The translations under genes were made by a program, and so were the position numbers. DNA of 64,000 bases from Ovis canadensis. Its lineage: Eukaryota > Chordata > Mammalia > Artiodactyla > Bovidae. Each line of letters starts with the position of its first letter. Within the stretch, counting starts at the first letter, position 1. The DNA lies in the NCBI RefSeq assembly GCF_042477335.2, contig NC_091260.1, positions 54,579,001 through 54,643,000 of the forward strand, given 5' to 3'. The notes below the pieces were generated by a model. That model was not told the origin of the DNA and ran no database searches. It saw only the letters and a list, made by a program, of their open reading frames with translations. Of this stretch, positions 36,201 through 41,717 are shown one piece after another.

Positions 36201-36775
36201 CAAAGCATCAAAGACAACTTTCTCTGCCCCTCACCCAATCGAAATCATCTCCCAAAAGAGGATTTTTCAGGGAAGAAACGGATCACTTAATTAAAAACCT
36301 GCTGGGCAAGAGAATCAGCAAACTGATCAACTCCTCGGAGGAGCTGCAGGACGGCTTCCGAGAGTTCTATGACGGCTGGCACAGCAGGCCCCCCAGCTAC
36401 CAGGGGCTGCTGCTGCCTCGCCTCGAGGGCCCGGAAATCAAAGTCTGGGCCCAGCGCTACTTGCGCTGGATTCCGGAGGCCCAGATCCTGGGTGGCGGTG
36501 GAGTGGCCACCATGAGCAAACTCTTGGAGATGATGGAGGAGGTCCAGCGCCTACAGGAGAAAGTTGAGGTGAGACACCACAGCCAGGAGGCCCTCCAGGC
36601 AGAGGCTGCCTCGCCGCCGAGGACCTCGGGCCGCCTGTCCTCCTTGTTCCCTTTCGCGCTGCTGCAGCGCCATTCCTCTAAGCCTGTCCTGCCCACCAGC
36701 GGGTGGAAAGCCCTGGGAGATGAAGACGACTTGGCCAAGCGAGAAGATGAGTTTGTGGACCTAGGGGACGTGTGA
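144..36775 (+). CDS. MTMR12: MTMR12, myotubularin-related protein 12 (exons 2-16, exon 1 missing)
   Basis: Fifteen exons join in frame to encode 720 residues ending in the family C-terminus [10 protein letters not shown]. The full protein is about 747 residues, so only the exon 1 product (about 27 residues) is outside the window. MTMR12 (3-PAP) is a cytoplasmic, catalytically dead myotubularin. From family knowledge it binds active 3-phosphoinositide phosphatases such as MTM1 and MTMR2 and affects their stability and location. The order is an N-terminal PH-GRAM domain (exons 2-6), an inactive phosphatase-like domain (about residues 205-640, exons 7-16) and a C-terminal tail. At the catalytic P-loop (exon 12/13 junction) Glu391 stands where active relatives have the nucleophilic Cys, and Leu397 stands for the Arg. 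Exons: 144-204, 2603-2745, 4100-4172, 5058-5188, 6953-7046, 10678-10807, 17415-17490, 21957-22063, 22998-23122, 25063-25141, 26668-26738, 29117-29289, 31680-31847, 32735-32896, 36206-36775. There is no frameshift or premature stop, so the gene looks intact. Residue numbers assume 27 residues from exon 1. Confidence 0.97.
205..2602 (+). other. MTMR12 intron 2
   Basis: Besides short T-runs (650-665) and a GC-richer patch at about 1900-2300, I recognise no repeat family, RNA gene or exon. Open frames here are short and lack family resemblance. Confidence 0.8.
2603..2745 (+). CDS. MTMR12: MTMR12 exon 3 (residues 48-95)
   Basis: Acceptor tccatcag, donor gtgcgt. The product runs from GEQLLCEAS to DDESALDND and includes the GRAM core strand motif [14 protein letters not shown]. 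Length is 143 nt, entering after one codon base and leaving in phase 0. An open frame continues upstream to 2491, but that part is intron. Confidence 0.95.
2746..4099 (+). other. MTMR12 intron 3
   Basis: It contains an old antisense L1 piece at 3668-4005. The rest, 2746-3667, shows nothing I recognise. Confidence 0.8.
3668..4005 (-). mobile_element. Old L1 (L1M-type) 3' fragment
   Basis: The text tttattgagatagaattgac, followed by the ttcttgtggtgagaactttt block, is the reverse complement of old mammalian L1 3' ends. It is heavily diverged. Confidence 0.7.
4100..4172 (+). CDS. MTMR12: MTMR12 exon 4 (residues 96-120)
   Basis: Acceptor attttttag, donor gtgagt, which is a consensus donor. It encodes [20 protein letters not shown] followed by QIYG, part of the PH-GRAM fold. 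It leaves one base of a Val codon. Confidence 0.95.
4255..4410 (-). mobile_element. MIR-like SINE fragment
   Basis: The sequence gatgataaaactgagatgtg and the downstream gacttgaac resemble the MIR core read backwards. It is weak and diverged. Confidence 0.4.
4826..4915 (+). repeat. 25-bp minisatellite, about 3.5 copies
   Basis: The unit TCCTGCTGGGTGGGACAGGG starts at 4827, 4852 and 4877 (period 25), followed by a shortened copy at 4901. It lies in intron 4 and is G-rich on the coding strand. Confidence 0.85.
5058..5188 (+). CDS. MTMR12: MTMR12 exon 5 (residues 120-163)
   Basis: Acceptor ttttgtag, donor gtaact. It encodes [20 protein letters not shown] and then the strand [20 protein letters not shown], ending EVKR. 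This is the second half of the GRAM/PH-like domain. It ends in phase 0. Confidence 0.95.
6099..6320 (-). mobile_element. Bov-tA SINE
   Basis: Reverse-oriented copy with the gtcgtgtccc, tggagtgggttgcc and gggtctcctgcattgcagac blocks. It is flanked by the 10-base duplication TCTTCTAGAA at 6089-6098 and 6321-6330. Confidence 0.9.
6411..6626 (+). mobile_element. Bov-tA SINE
   Basis: Full-length copy running from ctcccctggtggctcag, the tRNA-like part, to gactgagtgacttcgctttc. A possible 8-base duplication CTTTACAT lies on either side (6398, 6627). Only 90 bases separate it from the inverted copy upstream. Confidence 0.9.
6953..7046 (+). CDS. MTMR12: MTMR12 exon 6 (residues 164-195)
   Basis: Acceptor tttgtag, donor gtaagc. 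It encodes [20 protein letters not shown] and then [11 protein letters not shown], the linker from the GRAM domain towards the phosphatase-like domain. It is 94 nt long and leaves one codon base. Confidence 0.94.
7775..8060 (-). mobile_element. Old L1 3' fragment
   Basis: Tttactgagatataattgac followed by the ttccttgtggtcagaaccct block is the same antisense L1 3' region as at 3668, independently inserted and diverged. Confidence 0.7.
8275..8400 (+). mobile_element. CHR-2-type tRNA-Glu SINE
   Basis: It starts gggaattccccagtgggcca and includes the B-box-like ggtttaatccctggttgggg, then the cacacagcacagccagaag end typical of CHR elements. Confidence 0.8.
8625..8825 (+). mobile_element. MIR SINE
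   Basis: The order of blocks matches MIR: gagttcaaatc, then a cttaactcctgaggcctctg core, then a ttttctcatttaaaaaac segment and a tail with gcacatag. Confidence 0.5.
9635..9836 (+). mobile_element. MIR SINE, well preserved
   Basis: The gaattccagttctgccattg, gctgtgtgaccttggacgag, gttgtgaggattgagc and agtgcttggcat blocks are the standard MIR consensus in order. Confidence 0.85.
10678..10807 (+). CDS. MTMR12: MTMR12 exon 7 (residues 195-238)
   Basis: Acceptor ttttgttag, donor gtaagc. It encodes [20 protein letters not shown] and then [20 protein letters not shown], ending VCER. The W and the [14 protein letters not shown] block are characteristic of the start of the myotubularin phosphatase-like domain. 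Confidence 0.96.
10833..11670 (-). mobile_element. Old L1 3' half, interrupted by a Bov-tA
   Basis: The antisense L1 text runs from gttgagatttaattcacgtg to gttgtgcaacc at 10929 and resumes gccatcaccctggttgat at about 11112. It continues through gaataatattccatggtgtg to tccacatagatcctgtg. The gap is filled by a Bov-tA. Confidence 0.75.
10930..11115 (-). mobile_element. Bov-tA SINE nested in old L1
   Basis: Cagtcgtgtctgactccatg through ctggagtgggttgccatgcc to gacccagggatccaacctg is a reverse-oriented Bov-tA. Its 5' (tRNA) end is trimmed. Confidence 0.85.
11714..11928 (+). mobile_element. Bov-tA SINE
   Basis: Gctttcctggtagctcaggt to gactaatactttcattttca, full length. A short flanking duplication AAGTGCT is present on both sides. 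Confidence 0.9.
12384..12788 (-). mobile_element. Ruminant L1 (L1-BT type) 3' end
   Basis: Ttaattggaggctaattgct followed by the gccatacattgacatgaatt and cctggactggcgatctatta blocks is the reverse complement of ruminant L1. It is flanked by GATCAGT at 12377-12383 and 12789-12795. Confidence 0.85.
13811..13900 (+). mobile_element. Bov-A SINE fragment
   Basis: Only the 3' half is present: aggagcctggcgggctgcgg then acgactgagcgactgaactg and a gaactgaag tail. Confidence 0.8.
14552..14764 (-). mobile_element. Bov-tA SINE with perfect 13-base target duplication
   Basis: Reverse-oriented copy from ctaagtcgcttcagtcatg to ccactagtgccacatgggaa. CAGTGACTGCATG occurs at 14539-14551 and again at 14765-14777. 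Confidence 0.93.
15151..15314 (+). repeat. 49-bp minisatellite, 3 copies
   Basis: TCTAGAACA recurs at 15181, 15230 and 15279, each followed by a pyrimidine tract and tgtgcacacctg-like text. Copies differ by about 10-15%, so the array is older than the one in intron 15. Confidence 0.8.
15630..16100 (-). mobile_element. Old L1-like 3' fragment
   Basis: Blocks such as catcacccaacttcaacagt, gactattttgaaataaatcc and cataaatatttcaattttac resemble antisense old L1 3' regions. Family assignment is uncertain. Confidence 0.5.
16460..16690 (+). mobile_element. MIR SINE
   Basis: Agttccagctctactaattc, ataacctgggaagggcctga, ctttatctgtgaaatgggaa and gttggtgggaggattaaatg follow MIR order. Confidence 0.75.
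17150..17260 (-). mobile_element. MIR-like fragment
   Basis: Cattttatacatgaggaaac then gggttacacagaatcagagg and gctgggatttgaactcagat is the MIR core read in reverse. Confidence 0.7.
17415..17490 (+). CDS. MTMR12: MTMR12 exon 8 (residues 238-263)
   Basis: Acceptor tttcctctag, donor gtaagt. It encodes [20 protein letters not shown] and then GRGIP. The LPxYFVVP motif is conserved among myotubularins. The stretch after VVP differs more from the human protein as I remember it than the neighbouring exons do. Confidence 0.94.
18335..19105 (+). mobile_element. Ancient interspersed repeat, family not assigned
   Basis: Text such as ctctctggtttcaggactct, ttgatatttgccatattaga and aatccagcctcacatagatg resembles a high-copy old mammalian repeat that I recall but cannot name. 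A BovB truncates it at 19106. Confidence 0.4.
19106..19632 (-). mobile_element. BovB LINE 3' end
   Basis: Reverse complement of BovB: gttcagtcactcagtcgtgt, gatgccatccaaccatctct, tccaactctcacatccatgc and ttaatatgctgtctaggttt occur in order. It is 5'-truncated and diverged, with remnants of the C-terminal coding part broken by stops. Confidence 0.9.
19857..20010 (+). mobile_element. L1 3' end fragment
   Basis: Attgtacaccatggggaata, then gtaaccttaaatggagtata and atcagctgtacttcagttaa, matches the sense 3' UTR of ruminant or older L1. Confidence 0.6.
21430..21662 (+). repeat. Weak MIR fragment followed by AT/ATG-rich simple repeat
   Basis: Text near 21440-21580 (cctggggaagtttctcagtc, gtgagaatcaaatgacttaa) is MIR-like. 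From 21622 it becomes ataataatgacaataacag and then four ATG units. Confidence 0.45.
21957..22063 (+). CDS. MTMR12: MTMR12 exon 9 (residues 264-299)
   Basis: Acceptor cttctgcag, donor gtcagc. It encodes [20 protein letters not shown] and then [15 protein letters not shown]. Active relatives have the P-x-W-x-W motif here, and IWCWS matches the MTMR10/11/12 subgroup. The last codon, split ag|g, gives Arg; the human protein, as I remember it, has Gly. Confidence 0.95.
22064..22997 (+). other. MTMR12 intron 9
   Basis: Apart from the Bov-A2 element, 22587-22997 has a T/A-rich part and a GC-rich end with nothing recognised. Confidence 0.75.
22313..22586 (+). mobile_element. Bov-A2 dimeric SINE
   Basis: Two Bov-A monomers are joined: one starts ggagaaggcagtggcacccc, the other ggagaaggaaatggcaaccc. 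It ends gacttagcagcagcagcagc. Flanks AGTCTGATGGCT (22301) and AGTCTAATGGCT (22587) are a 12-base duplication with one mismatch. It lies in intron 9. Confidence 0.93.
22998..23122 (+). CDS. MTMR12: MTMR12 exon 10 (residues 299-341)
   Basis: Acceptor tggtgcctag, donor gtgaga. It encodes [20 protein letters not shown] and then [20 protein letters not shown], ending LI. The frame stays open into intron 10 to 23517, which gives a misleading 181-codon open frame. Confidence 0.96.
23726..23837 (-). mobile_element. CHR-2-type SINE
   Basis: Ctagttccccaaccagggct, taaacccaggccctcagcag and actgccagggaattccc are the reverse complement of the tRNA-Glu-derived head. Confidence 0.85.
23850..24103 (-). mobile_element. 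CHR SINE, long form
   Basis: It starts with a T-run (the A-tail in reverse) and continues gcactggatctcagttgcag to ggatcgaacccaggccccct and ggaccaccagggaaatccc. It inserted next to the CHR at 23726 in the same orientation. Confidence 0.85.
24117..24230 (-). mobile_element. Ruminant L1 3' fragment
   Basis: Ttttaattgaaggataattg, then gctttacagcgtcgtgttag and catcaacatgattcagccac, is the antisense L1 3' end, about 110 bases. Confidence 0.75.
25063..25141 (+). CDS. MTMR12: MTMR12 exon 11 (residues 341-367)
   Basis: Acceptor tttcttttcag, donor gtattt. It encodes [20 protein letters not shown] and then SWLDIIR. The FWSLLESSxWLxHI block of myotubularins is recognisable. Confidence 0.96.
25142..26667 (+). 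other. MTMR12 intron 11
   Basis: It contains one CHR SINE (25495-25608). I recognise nothing in 25142-25490 or 25620-26667. Confidence 0.75.
25495..25608 (-). mobile_element. CHR-2-type SINE
   Basis: Caatcagggattgaacctgc to ccactagacagccagggaat is a reverse tRNA-Glu SINE. TGCTGAGTTTT at 25484 and 25609 is an 11-base target duplication. Confidence 0.88.
26668..26738 (+). CDS. MTMR12: MTMR12 exon 12 (residues 367-391)
   Basis: Acceptor ctccttatag, donor gtaata. It encodes [20 protein letters not shown] and then LLL plus one base of Glu391. NVLLL is the strand leading into the P-loop, where active relatives read VLVHC. A Bov-tA insertion begins only 99 bases after the donor. Confidence 0.95.
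26739..29116 (+). other. MTMR12 intron 12
   Basis: A Bov-tA lies at 26837-27037. The remaining 2 kb, including a GC-rich end before exon 13, contains no repeat or gene that I recognise. Confidence 0.75.
26837..27037 (-). mobile_element. Bov-tA SINE with perfect 13-base target duplication
   Basis: It runs from gtgaagtcggtcaatcatgt to ctgagccaccagggaag in reverse orientation. ATTGTCTTATAAA flanks it at 26824-26836 and 27038-27050. It starts 99 bases after the exon 12 donor. Confidence 0.95.
29117..29289 (+). CDS. MTMR12: MTMR12 exon 13 (residues 391-448), degenerate catalytic loop
   Basis: Acceptor accaccacag, donor gtgagt. It starts [20 protein letters not shown], which aligns without gaps to the CSDGWDRT loop and following helix of active myotubularins. 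Cys becomes Glu, Trp becomes Ser and Arg becomes Leu. It continues through the conserved [20 protein letters not shown] and ends DKEE in phase 0. Confidence 0.96.
29648..29735 (+). repeat. AT-rich 50-bp tandem duplication
   Basis: The segment aagaaaatacataat occurs twice 50 bases apart, each after an aataacacac/aataacacat block, in almost G-free DNA. Confidence 0.75.
30988..31186 (-). mobile_element. Bov-tA SINE
   Basis: Gtcactcagtctttgtgacc through ccttctccaggagatcttcc to gtctgagccaacagggaagc. Reverse orientation, moderately diverged. Confidence 0.87.
31247..31275 (+). repeat. (TTTG)n simple repeat
   Basis: About seven TTTG/TTGT units in intron 13, after a T-run. Confidence 0.85.
31680..31847 (+). 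CDS. MTMR12: MTMR12 exon 14 (residues 449-504)
   Basis: Acceptor ttcacgtag, donor gtaaga. It encodes [20 protein letters not shown] and then [20 protein letters not shown], ending HQKDTNV. It is 168 nt long with phase 0 at both ends. The FLDCVWQL..PxxFEF motif is typical of the family core. Confidence 0.97.
31848..32734 (+). other. MTMR12 intron 14
   Basis: MIR-like pieces lie at 31940-32115 (reverse) and about 32445-32552 (ccatttccccaaaggtaaat and following). The rest shows nothing. This short intron separates the two symmetric exons 14 and 15. Confidence 0.7.
31940..32115 (-). mobile_element. MIR-like fragment
   Basis: Attgatatgtaatcctcaag, then a gagtgagtcactgagacagt and gggtcacagggtaaat block, fits a reversed MIR. 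Confidence 0.5.
32735..32896 (+). CDS. MTMR12: MTMR12 exon 15 (residues 505-558)
   Basis: Acceptor ttttggcag, donor gtaaga. It encodes [20 protein letters not shown] and then [20 protein letters not shown], ending GTHFK. It is 162 nt with phase 0 at both ends. A second AG lies 5 bases downstream (32738-32739), but using it would shift the frame. Confidence 0.96.
34515..34650 (+). mobile_element. MIR-like fragment
   Basis: Ggcacttggtagctggggcc, ttaaccactgtgccttagtt, ttctggtgtgtaac and gggggcagtaatggtgac follow MIR order but are diverged. Confidence 0.5.
34742..35037 (+). repeat. 75-bp minisatellite, four near-identical copies
   Basis: AGATGGAAAGTCGGG starts at 34751, 34826, 34901 and 34976, exactly 75 bases apart. 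I see one difference between full copies, a G instead of C at 34890. The unit is a multiple of three without stops in two forward frames, which explains the long open frames across it. Each copy contains a pyrimidine tract ending CAG and a GTGAGT 42 bases later. It sits in intron 15. Confidence 0.95.
35680..35892 (-). mobile_element. CHR-1-type SINE
   Basis: Ggctgcgctgggtctttgtg to gaccagggatcgaacccatg and cactaccagagaggtcc is a reversed long-form CHR element. Confidence 0.85.
36206..36775 (+). CDS. MTMR12: MTMR12 exon 16, terminal coding exon (residues 559-747)
   Basis: Acceptor tctctcaaag. It encodes [20 protein letters not shown] and then continues through [20 protein letters not shown] and a [16 protein letters not shown] coiled-coil-like helix. 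It ends [11 protein letters not shown] with TGA at 36773. The residues after the coiled coil (about 690-747) are Ser/Pro/Arg-rich and probably disordered before the acidic C-terminus. An open frame reaches 36125 upstream, but the AG at 36204 and the family protein fix the start. Confidence 0.97.
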   Translation, partial: HQRQLSLPLTQSKSSPKRGFFREETDHLIKNLLGKRISKLINSSEELQDGFREFYDGWHSRPPSYQGLLLPRLEGPEIKVWAQRYLRWIPEAQILGGGGVATMSKLLEMMEEVQRLQEKVEVRHHSQEALQAEAASPPRTSGRLSSLFPFALLQRHSSKPVLPTSGWKALGDEDDLAKREDEFVDLGDV

Positions 36776-37177
36776 CTGGCCTGCTCGATGGCGGTGAGAG
36801 AGGACCCTCGCAGGCTGGGACAGGAGGTTGGACACGTCGGCTCTCCACGTCGGTGTGTCACGCTAAAGCCGACTGCCAGGGGAAGCCTGGGTCTTCTGGA
36901 AAAGAGCTGGTTCTCATTTCTGCCCCCCAGTTCTGAAAGACTATGCAGTTGAAACCCGTATCTCGAGTATTATTGAAAGGAATTAGTACGTGACCCGTAA
37001 TACAGCTGTGGCCAGTGTCCTCTGTGTTAGCATCACTTAGACCCCACGGTAGCCACTTTACTACTTAGAAAGGGCTTTGGTAAGCTGTGCTTGGATGCCG
37101 TACGGTCCTCACATCTTTCCTGTGCCAACGTGCTTTATCCAGTCGTCAGGAGTAGCGTCTCTCTAGCCCATCCCGGA

Positions 37178-37192
37178 GTTCAGCTTTACATG

Positions 37193-37225
<33 letters not shown>

Positions 37226-37253
37226 CAGCTTTATATGATGTGTGTGTGTGTGT
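37178..37253 (+). repeat. Duplicated (TG)n block in the 3' UTR
   Basis: GTTCAGCTTTACATGATG plus a 31-base TG run (37194-37224) is followed by GTTCAGCTTTATATGATG plus a 15-base TG run (37239-37253). The whole segment was duplicated with its TG tail. Confidence 0.85.
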
Positions 37254-38615
37254 TGGATTAACAGATTCAGATAGCGGTGTTAAGATGTGCAGCCTTCATT
37301 TCCAAACCGTAGCAGTTTTCCTCTGTCCTCTTGCCATGCGTGTCACCATCCTGATGTTTCCGACCATCCTCAGACTGTGTCACTTCATGTGGGGGCAGGG
37401 TCTGGCTCGCGGCTGACAGCTCCAGGTCCCCACCCCACCACCGGCTGTGCACTGCTTTCCACTGTCCCTTCGCAATCCCTGCCTTGGTGTACCTCGTCCT
37501 GGGATCTTGCTGCTAAGCCTGTGGGTCAAACTGGGGGAATCTCTTAGGTTTGCCCAAAGGAGCCTCCATTGTCCCGGAGGCACGCAGTGTTTGAAAGAGA
37601 TTGCTTCGCCTTTTTCCAAAAGCATGCCGAGGCTTCAGAGCATCTGTGGCTGCCGTCCTCAGGCGTTTTCCCCAGTTTTGCTACCTTACAGACCAGTGAA
37701 GAAGATCACTGTCGAACGCAGCTATCATAGGGAAGCGGTCAAGCATAAGTCTCAGAAGTGATGGTGACCACATAGTACCTCAGCGATTTTAAAAGCCATA
37801 GAAGAAACTTGACTATGCCTGGTAACCTTCCTGGATCTGCTGTTTAAATGATCTATAGTTTTTAAGTGCCGGAAAAGCACATTTAGTGAGGACCTGTTTT
37901 TTTTCTCCGTGGAAACCTGTTCAGTTCCACAAAAGGAAGTGGGAAAAATGATCGATCTCACGTCAGAATGTTCCCTATCAGAAGTTTGCCTTTTATATCT
38001 GTTTGCTCTCCAGTATGGATTCCAATTTGAACATTACCTATTTAGAAAAGCTTTCAGTTGCTGAAGGGCAATAAGAAAAGTTGAAACTGTTGACAAAGAG
38101 GAATTTCTCGGTTTGCACTGAATCGTCTTTTGTACACCACAAGAAATTGCTTTGCAGTCCTCCCCACGCTGAGTTGATGCTCAAGCCTTGTTGGTCTGTT
38201 AAGATGATGGAGATTGAGGGGAGGATAGGGTTTATGCGTCTGGGGCCAAACACATGCCCAGTCTTGGTTGCCTTAAGAGTCTCACTAGTAAGGTCAGTGT
38301 AGGCTTGCAGTGGGGACTTTAAAATGACCCTAATTCATTGGCTATGGTCTGTGGGCCTTCTTAAATTAGCACTAACCTCCTTTCTCTGCCCCACTGCCTC
38401 CCAGATACACTATGGAGTTAACTAGTTTTGTGATCATATTATAATGGGAATATTTATACAGTAGCCTCTTCAGTCTTAAGATTTTAGTAATTTTCATTCC
38501 AAAAATGCCCGGTGTGATGCTTTACAGTCCATAAAGTGGTTCAAAGGCACAAGGTCATGACCCCTCTCATAGCAGTTGAATGTGCATTGAAATATTTTTC
38601 TATGATTTTTTAAAA

Positions 38616-38621
38616 AATAAA
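38616..38621 (+). promoter_or_regulatory. Proximal polyadenylation signal AATAAA
   Basis: A canonical hexamer lies in the 3' UTR, followed by an A-rich stretch and T-rich DNA. It could produce a transcript about 450 bases shorter than the distal site. Confidence 0.45.
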
Positions 38622-39059
38622 ATTACAATAGAAAAATAAGCTGTTTTAACATGTAAGGTCATGACAGTTTATGTATTTATATCTGAAATGAGATTTCTAT
38701 AAACTTGTATTTGTGTACAGAATTCTCAGTGGATTTATATATTGTGACATTTTTATTCAAGATTGAGATATGGATTATGGTTAACAGTAAAAGCTAAAAT
38801 GGGATCATTTACTTTGTCTAAAATGCTGCACTGTGCACGTTTGGAAATGTATATTAATTTCCTGTATATAATATCTTGAGTTTGTTTATACCTCCAAGTT
38901 TTTACACTGAAGATAAATTAGCTTTAATTACATTAGAAACTTTTTTTTTTTTAAGGGAATAAGCTGTTGGGCTAAATCTGTATAAATGTTCTTTTTATTT
39001 TCTGGATGTACAATGAAAGTTTATACTTGTATTTCACTGCATCGTATCTGATTGCAGAA

Positions 39060-39065
39060 ATTAAA
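39060..39065 (+). promoter_or_regulatory. Distal polyadenylation signal ATTAAA
   Basis: ATTAAA followed by TTGTATTTGGTGTGGTTGG, a GU-rich downstream element, makes a good cleavage signal. The next unambiguous SINE begins 200 bases later, in agreement with the gene ending here. Confidence 0.65.
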
Positions 39066-39269
39066 GCACAATTTACAATATTGTATTTGGTGTGGTTGGT
39101 ATAACATGGAATAATTATTTTCACTTAGTTATTGTGTGTGTCGTGGGGGGAGGTGGTTGATTGGTTAGTGGGTGGATGGAAAACCAGTAGCCAAATAGAG
39201 ATTTAAAATTTCAGGAGGTGATAAAATACTATGACAAAAATAAAATAAGGTAGGACCCTATAGGGTAAG

Positions 39270-39474
39270 GAGGTGGCGCTAGTGGTAAAGAATCTGCCAG
39301 CCAGTGCAGGAGACAAGAGTTTCAGGTTGGAAGATCCATCCCCTGGAGGAGGGCATGGCCACCCACTCCAGTGTTCTTGCCTGGAAAATCCCCATGGACA
39401 GAGAAGCCTGGTGGACTACGGTCCATAGGGTCATACAGAGTTGGACACAACTGAGGTGACGGCATGCATCCATG
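39270..39474 (+). mobile_element. Bov-tA SINE with perfect 13-base target duplication
   Basis: It runs from gaggtggcgctagtggtaaa to actgaggtgacggcatgcat. CCTATAGGGTAAG lies at 39257-39269 and 39475-39487. It is the first clear repeat after the MTMR12 3' end. Confidence 0.94.
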
Positions 39475-39941
39475 CCTATAGGGTAAGTAAAGGGAGAGAG
39501 TTTTTTAATCCCTGAAATATCACTGCCTCTTTGCTTTTGTGGGGATATATAAAATGAGAATAACTGTCGATGGAAGGGGTTTGATGAAAGAGAAAAGGCT
39601 TCATTTCCTGCCTCAGAGAGTAAGCAGGCTGGCCTGGGCGGGATGGTGTGTACAAGGAGGACTTTTTCCTCATTCATTCGTTCAGCATTTGTCTGCGAGA
39701 TTGAGACCTATCGCTGTTGGTTGAGAAGCTCTGTTCTCTGCCCGCTCCTGCCCGCGGCCTTCTCCCCTGGCTCTGCTCACCCCTCTGTTGCCTTGGGCCA
39801 GGCCTGGCACGGGGCCGGTTCTGAGCCATCCCTGGGACTCCGTGTGCTCCCCCTGCTGCCACGTTGCCCTCATGTGCACCAGGTGCTTGATACTTGTATT
39901 AAACTCCTGTTAGAAGTTCCAGCCTCTACAAGTTAAGAGCG

Positions 39942-40143
39942 CATGCATGCTAAGTCACGTCAGTTGTGTCCGACTGTGACCCTGGCAGGCTCCACTGTCC
40001 ATGGGATTCTGCAGGCAAGAATACTGGAGTGGGTGGCCCTTCCCTTGTCCAGGGGATCTTCCCGATCCAGGGATCCAACCCGCATCTCTTAGTCTCCTGT
40101 ATTGGCAGCAGGTTCTTTACCACTAGCGCCACCTGGGAAGCCC
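39942..40143 (-). mobile_element. Bov-tA SINE
   Basis: Catgctaagtcacgtcagtt to accactagcgccacctggga, reverse orientation; an inverted partner of the copy at 39270, 470 bases away. Confidence 0.9.
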
Positions 40144-41434
40144 TGAGGTTAGCCGACTCCAGTCCTGTTTTCCACATTTGCTAACTGGCTCTTGGTCTTG
40201 GGGGGACTCCCTGTCTCCACGTTTTGCTTGTTCCTGGATTTCCAAGTGAGGGCCGTGGGGGCACTGAGGGAAAGCAGGGCGGGGAAGAGTGAGCATTTCA
40301 TTCCCCATCCAGTGTGAAACAGGACAGCGGGGAGAGGTGGCTCCTGCTGAGGACAGACTGCCTGCCTCCTGTGTCACCTCCTGGCCTGGAAGGTGAATGG
40401 ACGGGCAGAGGGAACCTGGACTCTCGTTTGTTTTCTGAGCCCCTCCCCTGGTTGTGCTCACTGTTTCTTAACAGGACAGTCTCCGTGCTTGTACCCTGCT
40501 GGGCCCTAGGGCATTTGTGAAGCCCACCCTGGGCCAGGACCACTGCAGGGCCAGGGGACAGGGCCTTCAGTGACAGGTCCTTCCACATGAACCCTTCTAG
40601 CAACCATCCCCAAACATAAAAATATTAGATGGGGGTTGGAAAGAGAAGGCCCTGTTTGTGCCTTGGGCTCCGGTGTAACCAGGTATTGTGCAAGGGCTTA
40701 TATGGGAATGTACTGACAATCAGGCCGGCCATGGGTAATAACAAAGTAACTGGTTAAGGGTCACTTATATATTGAACAGGAAAGTTATTTGTTAGAATGA
40801 TGGTTCTGTATCTCTAAAAACAGACATCTTGGTCTGTTTTGTGGTTCAGGCCTAGGTTCTTTTAAATTCTTTTGTCTTTAATCCTCCCATGACACCATCT
40901 GCCTTTAGCAGTTTAAGAATATGAAGGTATGTAATCATATGGAAATATACACATTCCTAACCAGTGGACAGCTAGAGAAGTCTGTGGCTTTTTTAAAAAA
41001 TCTAGTTTTGCTGGTCAGTCCAGTTTTTGTAAACTTTTTTTTTCAAAAAACTAGGTTTGAATATTCCTTTTGTGAAAAGCTAAGTGACATTTGTTTGTTT
41101 TAGTCTTGAATGGAGAACTTTTCAAATAATCAGAGGCCTGGGGCAGGCGAGTGCACTGCTAATTCCCAGCGCTGAAAGGGCACAGCTCCCCACACTGAAA
41201 GGGCATAGGGCGTGCCATTCCTGGGCTGGGAAGGAATGCGAAAGGGCGACATTTCATCCCTCAGACTGACCTGAGGACCTTGGCCTGGAATGCATGGCTG
41301 CAGGGGGAACTGAACACAGCCCCAGCCAAACTATACCTAGAGTGGAGAACAGCAGATCGGGGTGAGGAGGGTGCAGGTGTGGGGGCGGGGATGGGCTGGG
41401 AAAGGGGCAGGAGGACTTGTTCCAGAATGATGGC
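40144..41434 (+). other. Intergenic, no assigned feature
   Basis: Mixed-composition DNA without a recognised repeat, RNA or coding exon. Open frames here are at most about 110 codons and lack protein-family character. Confidence 0.7.
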
Positions 41435-41449
41435 AGCATTCTACATCTT

Positions 41450-41705
41450 TATTTTTTTTGTTCTTAGCTGCACTGGGTCTTCATTGCTGCGAGTGGGCTT
41501 TCTCTAGTTGCGGTGAGTGGAGGCTACTTACTCTTTGTGATGGCTTCCCTTGTTGCAGAGCTCAGGCTCCAGGGTGTGCAGGCTCAGGAGTGGTGCACAG
41601 GCTTAGTTGCTCCGGGGCATGTGGAATCTTCCCAGAGCAGGGATCAAACCTGTGTTGCCTGCATTAGCAGGCAGATTCTTAACTACTGGACCACCAGGGA
41701 AGTCC
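41450..41705 (-). mobile_element. CHR-1-type SINE
   Basis: Ttagctgcactgggtcttca to gcagggatcaaacctgtgtt and ggaccaccagggaagtcc. Flanked by AGCATTCTACATCTT (41435) and AGCACTCTACAT (41706). Confidence 0.9.
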
Positions 41706-41717
41706 AGCACTCTACAT

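Larger units (their letters stand above)
32897..36205 (+). other. MTMR12 intron 15
   Basis: It contains a MIR-like piece (34515-34650), the 75-bp tandem array (34742-35037) and a CHR SINE (35680-35892). 32897-34514 is GC-rich with no recognised element. 35040-35680 has no assigned element either. Confidence 0.75.
36776..39085 (+). other. MTMR12: MTMR12 3' UTR (inferred)
   Basis: About 2.3 kb of AT-rich sequence follows the stop and ends near the ATTAAA at 39060. The last 700 bases have T-rich and A-rich runs and no SINE or LINE, as expected of a retained UTR. The exact cleavage site is not seen. Confidence 0.75.

Noticed and set aside
36457-36861. 134-codon open frame on the minus strand over exon 16
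   Set aside because: Antisense shadow of the GC-rich coding exon; no independent support.
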